Positions 25,453 through 33,480 of a DNA stretch of 64,000 nucleotides are shown in pieces. Both the position numbers and the translations under genes were made by a program. Position 1 is the first letter of the stretch, and every line of letters begins with the position of its first letter. Source of the DNA: Streptomyces sp. V3I7 (lineage in GTDB: Bacteria; Actinomycetota; Actinomycetes; Streptomycetales; Streptomycetaceae); contig NZ_JAUSZK010000001.1 of the NCBI RefSeq assembly GCF_030817495.1, forward strand, positions 558,001-622,000, read 5' to 3'. The notes below the pieces were generated by a model, which ran no database searches, had not been told where the DNA came from, and saw nothing but the letters and a program-made list of their open reading frames with translations.

Positions 25453-26627
25453 CCGCACGTCCCGCACGCCGGCCCGCCATCGCGGGGCTCGGCATCACCG
25501 AGATGGGCCGCGTCTACGGCCGTAGCGCCGAGGACTTCGCCGCCGAGGCCGTCCGCCTCGCCGTCGCCGACGCGGGCCTGAGCCTCGCCGACGTCGACGG
25601 AATGCTGACCAACACCGGCCTGACCGGTGGCATGGGCCTCGGCCTCCAGCGCCGCCTCCAACTGCGCGACCTGCGGCTGTCGTCCGAGATCCAGGCATAC
25701 GGCGCCTCGGCGGGCGCCATGGTGAGCTACGCGTCCATGGCAGTCCAGGCGGGCATGGCGGAGACGGTCGTCTGCGTCTTCGCCGACGCGCCCCTGACCG
25801 AGGGCAGGCGCAGCTCGGCCGCGTACGCGGGGCGGCGCGCCCCCGTCGGCTTCGACGCTCTGCTCCCGGCCGCCGGGCTCACCAGCGTCAACGCGCTCTA
25901 CGCCCTCGCCGCCCGCCGCCACATGGAGACGTACGGCACGACCTCCGAGCAGCTCGGCGCCATCGCCGTGGCCCAGCGGCAGTGGGCGGCCAAGAACCCG
26001 CGCGCCCAGCTGCGCGACCCGATCACCCTGGACGACCACCAGAACTCCCGGTGGATCGCCGAGCCCCTGCGGCTGCTCGACTGCTGCCTGGTCAGCAACG
26101 GGGGCGTGGCCGTCGTCGTCACCACCGCCGAGCGCGCCGCCCACCTACCCAAACCGCCGGTGCACGTGCGCGGTTGGGCGCAGAGCCACCCCGGCTACCC
26201 CGAGCACCGCGACAGCGAACTGGGGCTGAGGAGCGGCGCCGCCCAGTCGGGTCCCGCCGCGCTGAAGATGGCGGGGCTGAGCATCGCGGACGTGACCGTG
26301 GCAGAACTGTACGACTGCTACACCTTCACCGCGCTGCTCTCGCTGGAGGACTACGGCTTCTGCGAGAAGGGCGAGGGCGGCCCGTTCGCGGCCTCCGGGG
26401 CGCTGGCTCCGGGCGGGGGAAGGCTGGCCGTGAACACCGGGGGCGGCCAGCTCTCCTCGTACTACATGTGGGGCATGACCCCGCTCTCCGAGGCCGTCAT
26501 CCAGGCCCGGGGCAAGGGCGGTGAGCGGCAGGCGCCGGCCAACGACGTGGTTCTGGTCAGCGGCAACGGCGGCATCCTCGACCACCACTCGACGCTCGTC
26601 CTCAGCCCCCATGCCGACAACGACTGA
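25437..26627 (+). CDS. Thiolase-like lipid-transfer protein (Ltp2/SCP-x type)
   Basis: 396 residues from a GTG inside the end of the hydratase gene, with an agaggag site. The thiolase fold is recognisable (AIAGLGITEMGRV start, GASAGAMVSYASMAV, LLDCCLVSNGGVAVVV, AELYDCYTFTALLSLEDYGFC). Like Ltp2, its active-site region is not that of a degradative thiolase. Immediately downstream is a DUF35 protein. In sterol degradation, Ltp2 with the DUF35 part of ChsH2 forms a retro-aldol lyase that removes a propionyl-CoA unit from a hydroxyacyl-CoA. That reaction is the best guess here, after the preceding hydratase makes the hydroxyl. Confidence 0.8.
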   Translation: MAGPLTARPARRPAIAGLGITEMGRVYGRSAEDFAAEAVRLAVADAGLSLADVDGMLTNTGLTGGMGLGLQRRLQLRDLRLSSEIQAYGASAGAMVSYASMAVQAGMAETVVCVFADAPLTEGRRSSAAYAGRRAPVGFDALLPAAGLTSVNALYALAARRHMETYGTTSEQLGAIAVAQRQWAAKNPRAQLRDPITLDDHQNSRWIAEPLRLLDCCLVSNGGVAVVVTTAERAAHLPKPPVHVRGWAQSHPGYPEHRDSELGLRSGAAQSGPAALKMAGLSIADVTVAELYDCYTFTALLSLEDYGFCEKGEGGPFAASGALAPGGGRLAVNTGGGQLSSYYMWGMTPLSEAVIQARGKGGERQAPANDVVLVSGNGGILDHHSTLVLSPHADND

Positions 26628-26643
26628 CCGCCGGGAGGTTCCT

Positions 26644-27045
26644 GTGCCCACCCACACCGTCACCCGTGACGACGCCTCGGCGCCGTTCTACGACGCCACC
26701 GCACGCGGCGAGTTGCTCCTGCGCCGCTGCGCGGACTGCCCCGCCTGGGCCGCGCCGCGCACGCTCACCTGTCCCTCCTGCGGCGGCGACCGGCTGAACT
26801 GGCAGGTCGCCTCCGGCTCCGCCGCGCTGGTCAGCTGGACCGTGGTGCACGGCCGTCCGGCCGCCGACGGAGGCGAAGTCCCACAGGCGATCGCCGCGTT
26901 GGTGGAGTCGGCGGAGGGGCCGTGGCTGCACGGCCGCCTCGTAGGCGCCGAGCCGGCCTCGCTCGCCGCCGGGCTGCCGCTGTCCCTCGCCTTCGAACGG
27001 CCCGGGGACGGTGAAGCCGTCCCTGTCTTCCGTCCCGTCGACTGA
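26644..27045 (+). CDS. DUF35 zinc-ribbon/OB-fold protein, partner of the thiolase-like enzyme
   Basis: 133 residues from a GTG with a gggagg site. An N-terminal helix is followed by a zinc ribbon of two pairs (CADC and CPSC at about 30-53) and an OB fold (SWTVVHG, PWLHGRLVG, LSLAFER). DUF35 proteins bind next to thiolase-like enzymes and donate a lid to the active site. Its position directly after the Ltp2-like gene marks the two as one enzyme. Length is typical. Confidence 0.85.
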   Translation: MPTHTVTRDDASAPFYDATARGELLLRRCADCPAWAAPRTLTCPSCGGDRLNWQVASGSAALVSWTVVHGRPAADGGEVPQAIAALVESAEGPWLHGRLVGAEPASLAAGLPLSLAFERPGDGEAVPVFRPVD

Positions 27046-27084
27046 TCGCCCTGTCGCCTGACCGTCTGCCCACAGGAGAGCCGC

Positions 27085-28242
27085 ATGACCGACCACCCCC
27101 GCCCGCTGGACGGCTACCGCGTCCTCGACTTCACCCAGAACGTGGCCGGCCCGCTGGCCGGAACCGTCCTCGCCGACCTCGGCGCCGAGGTCGTCAAGAT
27201 CGAGGCACCCGGCGGTGAGGCCGCCCGCCGCATCACCTCAACCACGCCCGGCCTGGAGCACATCGCGCCGTACTTCCTGCCGAACAACAGGGGCAAGAAG
27301 TCGGTGATGGTGGATTTGCGCACGGACGAGGGCCGGGAGCAGGTCCTCACCCTGGCCGACACCACTGACGTGATCCTCGACGCCTTCCGCCCCGGGGTTC
27401 TGGACCGCCTGGGCCTCGGGGCGAAGGCCGTCCAGGCGCGCAATCCGCGATGTGTCTACGCCTCACTCTCGGCGTACGGAGGTGACGGCGAGCAGGGGCG
27501 TCGCCCCGGCATCGACATCCTCGTCCAGGCCGAATCGGGCCTGATGACCGGGCTGACCACGGAGGACGGCCGCCCGCTGCCGGTCCGCTCCACCATCGTC
27601 GACGCGGCCAGCGGACATGTACTCGCGCAGGCGGTGCTCGCCGCGCTGCTGGGACGGGAGCGACACGGCACGGCGGACGTCGTCCGCGTCGCGATGTACG
27701 ACGTGGCGTGCAGCCTCCAGTCGAACAGCCTGACCATGGCACTGAACTCCGCCGGCGTGTCCCGGCCGCCGTCCGACGGCCGCACCCCGTACGCCACCGC
27801 GCCCTCCGGCGTGTTCCCGGCCGCCGAGGGCACCTACCTGATGGTCGCCGCCTACGTCCCCAAGCACTGGTCGCTGCTCACCGAGCTCCTGGAGCGCCCC
27901 GACCTGGCCGCCGACCCGCGCTTCGCCGACCAGGCACAGCGCTCCCTGCACAACGCGGACCTCACCCGGGAACTGAGCGCGACCTTCGCCACCCGCACCG
28001 CCGCGGCCTGGGAGAAGCTGCTGCGCGACGCCGGGTTGATGGCGGCCAAGGTCAACAACTGGAGAGAGGCGGTCGCGTCCGAGGTCTTCGCCGAAAGCTC
28101 TCTCGCCGTCACGGTCACGGACGGCGCCCGGTCCGAGACAGTGGTGCGCACCCCGGCCCGGTACGCGGGCTTCGGTCCGGCGGGTGTCACACCCACGCCG
28201 CTGCCGGGTGAGCACAACGAGGAGCTGCTGAACCTCGGTTGA
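27085..28242 (+). CDS. CaiB/BaiF (class III) CoA transferase
   Basis: 385 residues. N-terminal Rossmann-like half with VLDFTQNVAGPLAGTVLADLGAEVVKIE, the nucleophilic Asp in RPGIDILVQAES, and the C-terminal linker domain ending LPGEHNEELL. It should move CoA between acyl groups, for instance activating the pathway substrate with succinyl-CoA. It is the last gene of the plus-strand operon and is followed by a strong bidirectional hairpin. It lacks the GHDI and GDFGGG signatures of the racemase at 32263, so it is a true transferase. Confidence 0.85.
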   Translation: MTDHPRPLDGYRVLDFTQNVAGPLAGTVLADLGAEVVKIEAPGGEAARRITSTTPGLEHIAPYFLPNNRGKKSVMVDLRTDEGREQVLTLADTTDVILDAFRPGVLDRLGLGAKAVQARNPRCVYASLSAYGGDGEQGRRPGIDILVQAESGLMTGLTTEDGRPLPVRSTIVDAASGHVLAQAVLAALLGRERHGTADVVRVAMYDVACSLQSNSLTMALNSAGVSRPPSDGRTPYATAPSGVFPAAEGTYLMVAAYVPKHWSLLTELLERPDLAADPRFADQAQRSLHNADLTRELSATFATRTAAAWEKLLRDAGLMAAKVNNWREAVASEVFAESSLAVTVTDGARSETVVRTPARYAGFGPAGVTPTPLPGEHNEELLNLG

Positions 28243-28259
28243 GCGCACGGCACATGCCG

Positions 28260-28295
28260 GAGCGGGCCCTGTCCTTGGGGGGACAAGGCCCGCTC
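28260..28295. terminator. Bidirectional terminator between convergent operons
   Basis: Bases 28260-28274 (gagcgggccctgtcc) pair with 28281-28295 (ggacaaggcccgctc), a 15-bp stem with one mismatch and a 6-base loop. It separates the convergent hydratase-CoA transferase operon and the ADH end of the minus-strand operon. Confidence 0.75.
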
Positions 28296-28318
28296 TGCGC
28301 GCGTGACGCACGTGGCTG

Positions 28319-29413
28319 TCAGAAGACCAGGACCGGCTTGACCGTGACGCCCGAGTGAGAGTCGGCGACCGCGCGGTCGATGTCCGCGAAGGGGTAGGTC
28401 GTGATGATCTCTTCGAGTGGCAGCAGCCCCTTGGCGCGCATCCGGAGCAGGTACGGGATGAACTCCTGGGGGCGGGCATCACCCTCGATGCAGCCGCGCA
28501 GCGTCTTGCCGCACCGCATGATGTCATCGACGTCCACGGTGAGTTGGGGCTTGCCGAGGCCCACCAGGACGAGGACGCCGGCCCGGCCGAGAGCGAGGGC
28601 CGCATCGGCGATCACCGAGGGTACGCCGGAGGTGTCAAAGGCGTGCGAGGCGCCGCCGCCGGTCAACTCCCGTACCGCTGCGACGATATCGTCGGAGGCC
28701 GGGTCGAGTACGGCGGTCGCGCCCAGGCGAAGCGCCAGTTCACGCCGGCCCGGCACCGGGTCCACGGCGACGACGGTGCCCACCTCCTCGGCACGCGCGG
28801 CCATCAGCGCCGCGCACCCCACCGCGCCCGCCCCGTACACCACGAGGCTGGAACTCGGCTCCGGGCGCAGCACGTTGAGTACCGCGCCCACCCCCGTCTG
28901 CACCCCGCAGCCGAGCGGCGCGGCGGTCAGCAGGTCGGTGTCCGCGTCGACGACCACCGTGTTGTCGGCGGACGCGAGCACGTGCGTGGCGAAGCTGGAC
29001 TGCCCGAAGAAGCCGCCCGTGACCCGCTTGCCGTCCTGGCGCAGGGTGTACGTGCCGTCCGGGCGCGGGCCCGGCGCGTTCAGCTCGCCGAGACGCGCGC
29101 AGTAGGCGGGACGCCCGGCCCGGCACTGGGCGCACGCGCCGCAGTGCCGGTAGCTCAGGACCACCCGGTCGCCTGGCCGGATGCCCGTGACACCGGAGCC
29201 GGTCTCCTCCACGATGCCCGTGCCCTCGTGACCGAGGACGTACGGTCCGCCCTCCGGCGGCAGCAGCGACCTGTAGTGCAGGTCGGTATGGCAGATGCCG
29301 CTCGCCACCATGCGGACGAGTACCTCGCCCTCGCCCGGGGTGTCGAGCGTGACACGCTCCAGTGCGAACGGCTTGTCCGGGTGATGGGAGAGGGCGGCGG
29401 TGATGTCCTTCAT
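28319..29413 (-). CDS. Zinc-dependent alcohol dehydrogenase (MDR family)
   Basis: 364 residues. Catalytic zinc ligands C41 (GICHTD) and H62-E63 (GHEG); structural zinc lobe C91, C94, C97, C105; NAD-binding loop GAGAVG near 197. The lobe and length resemble class III-like and NDMA-dependent actinobacterial alcohol dehydrogenases. It probably oxidises an alcohol intermediate to an aldehyde for the aldehyde dehydrogenase at 39537. It is the last gene of the minus-strand run. A decayed duplicate lies at 20711-21145. Confidence 0.87.
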   Translation of the reverse strand: MKDITAALSHHPDKPFALERVTLDTPGEGEVLVRMVASGICHTDLHYRSLLPPEGGPYVLGHEGTGIVEETGSGVTGIRPGDRVVLSYRHCGACAQCRAGRPAYCARLGELNAPGPRPDGTYTLRQDGKRVTGGFFGQSSFATHVLASADNTVVVDADTDLLTAAPLGCGVQTGVGAVLNVLRPEPSSSLVVYGAGAVGCAALMAARAEEVGTVVAVDPVPGRRELALRLGATAVLDPASDDIVAAVRELTGGGASHAFDTSGVPSVIADAALALGRAGVLVLVGLGKPQLTVDVDDIMRCGKTLRGCIEGDARPQEFIPYLLRMRAKGLLPLEEIITTYPFADIDRAVADSHSGVTVKPVLVF

Positions 29414-29439
29414 GCCTCTGGTCTGCCTTCCTGGGGTTC

Positions 29440-29660
29440 CTGGAGTTCCCTGGGGGCCCGCTCAGGGTCAGGGCGACGATGAGCTCTGCGGTGTCCTCGC
29501 TGGTGATCGTCCCGGTCGGCGGGACACGACCGTGGTTCCACGCGCTCATGTCGGAGTCCACATAACCGGGCAGGATCGCAGTCGCCGACACGCCGCCGGC
29601 CGACGCCGTGGTATTGACGGCCTCGCACAGCGCCGGATGCTCGTCACCATCCGCGCCCAA
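29440..29660 (-). pseudogene. C-terminal remnant of a short-chain dehydrogenase
   Basis: The minus strand reads EAVNTTASAGGVSATAILPG, then YVDSDMSAW and TSEDTAELIVALTLSGP, the typical end of an SDR (the PGYVDTDM motif). There is no upstream cofactor or YxxxK part, and no proper stop before the ADH start. Its left limit near 29440 and right limit near 29660 are junctions with other debris. Confidence 0.65.
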
Positions 29661-29791
29661 GAGCGGAGAGGCCGGCCCACACCAGCTCCGGCACGGAGTC
29701 GCCCGCGCCGGCGAAGCGCTCCCCCACCGTGACGCCTTGCAGATAGCGGGCGTGGACGCCCTCCGCGATCACTGCGATCTTGAAGTAGGCG
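29661..29791 (-). pseudogene. C-terminal remnant of an APH-like phosphotransferase
   Basis: The minus strand reads AYFKIAVIAEGVHARYLQGV, then TVGERFAGAGDSVPELV. This matches the C-terminus of the acyl-CoA-dehydrogenase-associated (ACAD10/11-type) aminoglycoside-phosphotransferase-like family. Only about 43 residues remain, joined to MpaB sequence on one side and SDR sequence on the other. It suggests the ancestral operon also had an APH gene. Confidence 0.55.
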
Positions 29792-30037
29792 TTCGACGAC
29801 GGCGTCGAGGATGAGGACCGTGTCGTCGTACCGCTTCTGCGAACGCCCCGTCAGTTCCGCCGTCCTGGCGAGGAGCCGGCCGATACTGGGCACGGCGTAG
29901 GTGCGGTAGAGGGCGAAGCCGAGGGCCTGGACCGTGTCCCAGGGGAACTCGTGGTACACGGAGATGCGGTGTATCTCCTCGAAGTCCCGCGCCGGGTCGA
30001 GTCGTTCTATGTGCCTCAGCCAGTGGTCGCGGTTCAT
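29791..30037 (-). pseudogene. N-terminal remnant of MpaB-family oxygenase (copy of 21142-22050)
   Basis: Starts with an ATG overlapping the stop of the acyl-CoA dehydrogenase gene. For about 82 residues it is nearly identical to the intact MpaB protein ([54 protein letters not shown]). Similarity ends abruptly at 29791, where phosphotransferase debris follows. No haem-binding region remains. Confidence 0.8.
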
Positions 30038-31200
30038 CAGCTCGCCTTTCCGCTGGTCCCCAGGGACCGTCCGATGATCTCCTTCATGATCTCGGTGGTC
30101 CCGCCGTAGATGGTCTGGATGCGGGCATCGAGGTAGGCGCGCGCGATGGGGTACTCGGTCATGTAGCCGTATCCGCCGTGGAGTTGCAGGCAGCGGTCGA
30201 CGGTCTTCGTCTGGAGTTCGGTGGTCCACCACTTGGCCTTGGCCGCGTCGACGGCGGTCAGTGTGCCGTCATTGAGTGCTTCGATGGCGCGGTCGATGTA
30301 GACGCGGGTGACGTCGGACTGGGTGGTCAGCTCGGCAAGCAGGAACCGGCTGTGCTGGAAGTCGGCGACCGGCTTACCGAAGGCGGTGCGCTCGGTGCAG
30401 TACTCCAGGGTCTGTTCCAGTGCCGTCTCGGTGACGCACTGGGCCCACACCGCGATCGCCATGCGCTCGCGCGGCAGCCGCTCCATGAGGTGCATGAAGC
30501 CGCGCCCCTCGGTGCCCAGCAGGTTGGTGGCCGGCACGCGCACGGAGTCGAAGAACAGCTCCGCGGTGTCCTGGGCATGCAGGCCGATCTTGTCGAGCTT
30601 GCGGCCCCGGGTGAAGCCGGGCATCCCGCGTTCGACGACGAACAGGCTCATGCCGCGCGCCCCGGCGGCCGGGTCGGTGCGGGCGAGGACGATGACCAGG
30701 TCGGACTGGATGCCGTTGGTGATGAAGGTCTTGGCACCGTCGAGCACCCAGTGGTCGCCGTCGCGGACGGCCGTGGTGCGGATGCCCTGGAGGTCGCTTC
30801 CCGCGCCGGGCTCCGTCATCGCGATGGCGGAGACGGTCTCCCCCGTGCACATGCCGGGCACCCAGCACCGCTTCTGCTCCTCGGTGCCCAGGTCGAGCAG
30901 ATACGGCAGCACGATGTCGTCGTGGACGCTGATCGCCGACTCCAGCGACGCGGCACCGATCCTGGCGAACTCCTCCATCATCACGGTGCGGTAGCGGAAG
31001 TCCGCCTGGCCGCCCCCGCCGTACCCCTCCGGGGCCGCGAGCCCCAGCAGACCCTGCTTGCCGGCGGCGGTCCACACCTCCCGGCCGATGAGGCGATCCG
31101 TCTCCCAGCGCTCCTGGTGCGGGACAACCTCGCGGGCGACGAACTCCCGTACGACGTCCCGGAAGTCCTCGTGGTCCTGGTCGTAGAGCGTGCGCTGCAC
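30037..31200 (-). CDS. Acyl-CoA dehydrogenase
   Basis: 387 residues from a GTG at 31200 with a ggagag site. All ACAD landmarks are present: the FAD motif region (AIAMTEPGAGSDL), the FITNG strand, ERTAFGKPV, and the catalytic glutamate in YGGTTEIMKE near the C-terminus. It should introduce the 2,3-double bond into an acyl-CoA, passing electrons to ETF. It follows the F420 oxidoreductase by 19 bases, and its stop overlaps the MpaB remnant. Copied as a tail fragment at 22047. Confidence 0.9.
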   Translation of the reverse strand: MQRTLYDQDHEDFRDVVREFVAREVVPHQERWETDRLIGREVWTAAGKQGLLGLAAPEGYGGGGQADFRYRTVMMEEFARIGAASLESAISVHDDIVLPYLLDLGTEEQKRCWVPGMCTGETVSAIAMTEPGAGSDLQGIRTTAVRDGDHWVLDGAKTFITNGIQSDLVIVLARTDPAAGARGMSLFVVERGMPGFTRGRKLDKIGLHAQDTAELFFDSVRVPATNLLGTEGRGFMHLMERLPRERMAIAVWAQCVTETALEQTLEYCTERTAFGKPVADFQHSRFLLAELTTQSDVTRVYIDRAIEALNDGTLTAVDAAKAKWWTTELQTKTVDRCLQLHGGYGYMTEYPIARAYLDARIQTIYGGTTEIMKEIIGRSLGTSGKAS

Positions 31201-31219
31201 GATGACTCTCCTCGAATGC

Positions 31220-32266
31220 TCAGATGTTCGCGCGGTCGAGCGCTTCGGCGACGGTGGCGAGCGTGGCCGCCTTCTCCTCGTAGGTGTCGCCGTACGGGAT
31301 GACGGACAGGGTGGTGACCCCGCTCGCGGCGAAGGCGGCGAGGCGGTCGGCGATCCGGTCCACCGGTCCGAGCAGGCTGGTCTCGTCGATGAACCCGAAC
31401 GGCATCTCGGTGGCCGCCGCCTTGGGGTCACCGGAGAGGTAGAGGTCCTGGACGGTCCGGACCTCCTTCTCGTAACCGAGCGCGCACGCCTGGGCGTTGT
31501 AGAAGTTCGTCTCCCGGCTTCCCATGCCGCCGACGTACAGCGCCGCGTAGTCGCGCACCCGGTCGGCGCAGGCGTCGAGGTCGTCCCCGACCGACACCGG
31601 CACGTTCGCGACGACGTCGAAGCCGTCGAGCCCGCGCTCGCCGCGTCCCTCGCGCAGCTGCGCGAGGTTGCCGTCCGCGTGGGACGGCGCGTGGAAGAGG
31701 GCCAACCAGCCGTCCGCGATCTCGCCGGCGAGCCGGATGTTGCGCGGCCCGACAGCCGCCAGATAGACGGGGATCTCCGCCCGGACGGGGTGGATGATCA
31801 GCTGGAGCGGCTTGCCTGGGCTGCCGTCGGGGCCTGACAGGGGCAGGGGGTAGTGCTCGCCCTCATGACGGAGTCGTTCGCGGTGTACGACGGCTCGTAC
31901 GACGTCGATGTACTCGCGGGTGCGGGCCAGCGGCTTGGAGAACGCGACGCCGTGCCAGCCGGCCGAGACCTGCGGGCCCGAGACGCCGAGGCCGAGGTGG
32001 AAACGGCCCTCCGAGAGGGCGTCCAGGGTCGCGGCCGTCATACCGGTCATCGCCGGGGTGCGGGCCGGGATCTGCATCACCGCCGAGCCGAGGCCGATGC
32101 GCGTCGTCCGGGCGGCGAGCCAGGACAGCACGGTGACGGCGTCCGAGCCGTACGCCTCCGCCGCCCACACGACGTCGTAGCCGAGGCGTTCCGCCTCCAG
32201 GGCCAGCCGCAGCGGTTCGGCGCCGCCGTCGCGGCCCCAGTGGCCCATGCTCAGGCCCAGTCTCAT
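31220..32266 (-). CDS. LLM-class F420-dependent oxidoreductase
   Basis: 348 residues forming a luciferase-like TIM barrel (MRLGLSMGHWG start, AEAYGSDAVTVLSWLAA, GVSGPQVSAGWHGVAF, PVYLAAVGPRNIRLAGEIADGW). The family in actinobacteria uses the deazaflavin F420. It may oxidise or reduce an alcohol/ketone or enone step of the pathway. Its start overlaps the racemase stop (ATGA), so it is translated with it. Confidence 0.88.
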   Translation of the reverse strand: MRLGLSMGHWGRDGGAEPLRLALEAERLGYDVVWAAEAYGSDAVTVLSWLAARTTRIGLGSAVMQIPARTPAMTGMTAATLDALSEGRFHLGLGVSGPQVSAGWHGVAFSKPLARTREYIDVVRAVVHRERLRHEGEHYPLPLSGPDGSPGKPLQLIIHPVRAEIPVYLAAVGPRNIRLAGEIADGWLALFHAPSHADGNLAQLREGRGERGLDGFDVVANVPVSVGDDLDACADRVRDYAALYVGGMGSRETNFYNAQACALGYEKEVRTVQDLYLSGDPKAAATEMPFGFIDETSLLGPVDRIADRLAAFAASGVTTLSVIPYGDTYEEKAATLATVAEALDRANI

Positions 32267-33480
32267 CGCTTCTCTCCTGTGTTCTCACCGGTGTTCTCGC
32301 CTGTGTGCGGGTGCTGGACGACCGCTGCTGCGGCGAGCAGGTAGTCGGCTTCGTTCACGTCGACTCCCCAATCCGCGAGAGCGGTACGGCTGTCCTGCCC
32401 CGGCACCGGCGGCGGCCCCTGGATCTCCCCCGGCGTGCGCTCGAAGCGGGGCGCCGGCGCGGGCTGGCGCATCCCTCCCGACTCGGTGAAGACCGAACGG
32501 GCCGCGTTGTGCGGGTGGTTGTGGGCTTCCCAGGGACTCAGTACGGGGGCCACGCAGGCGTCGGTGTGCTCGAAGACGGCCGTCCACTCGTCGCGCGTGC
32601 GCTCCTTGAACACGGCGGCCAGCCACTGCCGTAGCTCGGGCCAGCGCACGCGGTCGTACTGCGCGGGCAGGTCCGGGTCGTCCGCCAGGCCGAGGCCGTC
32701 CAGGAGCTGGGCGTAGAACTTCTCCTCCAGCGGGCCGACCGCCACGTACCCGCCGTCGGCGGTCTCGTACGTCGTGTAGAAGGGCGCCCCGCCGTCGAGG
32801 AGGTTCTCGCCCCGGCCGCCCGGCCACTGGCCCGCCGCGCGCAGCCCGTGCAGCGCGGTGGTGAGCAGCGCGGCTCCGTCGGCCATGGCGGCGTCGACGA
32901 CCTGGCCCCGGCCCGAACGCTCCCGTTCGTACAGCGCGGCGAGGACGCCCACCGCCAGCAGCATCCCTCCCCCGCCGAAGTCCCCGACGAGGTTCACCGG
33001 GGGCACCGGCGGCCGGTCGTGCGGGCCGATCAGGCCGAGGGCGCCGGAGACGGCGGCGTAGGTGATGTCGTGCCCGGCGCGCGGGGCGAGCGGTCCGGTC
33101 TGCCCCCAGCCGGTCATCCGCCCGTACACCAGACGCCGGTTGACGGCGCGGCAGTCCTCGGGCCCGATGCCCAGGCGCTCGGCGACGCCGGGGCGGAAGC
33201 CCTCCACCAGTACGTCCGCGGTGCTGGCGAGCCGTCTGACCAGGGCGGCGCCGTCGGGGTGCTTGAGGTCGACGGCGATCGAGCGCCGCCCGCGCGCCAG
33301 GGGGTCGGTGGAGCGGTACGTCTCCGGGTCGACGTCCGAGGCCCGGTCGACGCGCAGTACTTCCGCGCCGAGATCGGCGAGCAGGGTGCAGGCGAAGGGG
33401 GCCGGGGCCATGCTGGCGATCTCCAGCACGCGCAGACCGGCCAGCGGGCCGCACGCAGGCTGCCTTCGGGGGGTGCTCAC
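32263..33480 (-). CDS. mcr: Alpha-methylacyl-CoA racemase (class III CoA-transferase fold)
   Basis: 405 residues from a GTG overlapping the ligase stop. It carries the signature of AMACR/Mcr: RMTGWGQTGP, H137-D138 in AGHDITY, D167 in NLVGDFGGG and the Glu in VGPLEEKFY. These correspond to the catalytic His, Asp and Glu of the mycobacterial racemase. It inverts the 2-methyl centre of branched acyl-CoAs so that stereospecific dehydrogenases can act, a step needed for sterol and isoprenoid side chains. The C-terminus ends in a short TGEN repeat from 12-bp DNA repeats. Confidence 0.85.
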   Translation of the reverse strand: MSTPRRQPACGPLAGLRVLEIASMAPAPFACTLLADLGAEVLRVDRASDVDPETYRSTDPLARGRRSIAVDLKHPDGAALVRRLASTADVLVEGFRPGVAERLGIGPEDCRAVNRRLVYGRMTGWGQTGPLAPRAGHDITYAAVSGALGLIGPHDRPPVPPVNLVGDFGGGGMLLAVGVLAALYERERSGRGQVVDAAMADGAALLTTALHGLRAAGQWPGGRGENLLDGGAPFYTTYETADGGYVAVGPLEEKFYAQLLDGLGLADDPDLPAQYDRVRWPELRQWLAAVFKERTRDEWTAVFEHTDACVAPVLSPWEAHNHPHNAARSVFTESGGMRQPAPAPRFERTPGEIQGPPPVPGQDSRTALADWGVDVNEADYLLAAAAVVQHPHTGENTGENTGEKR

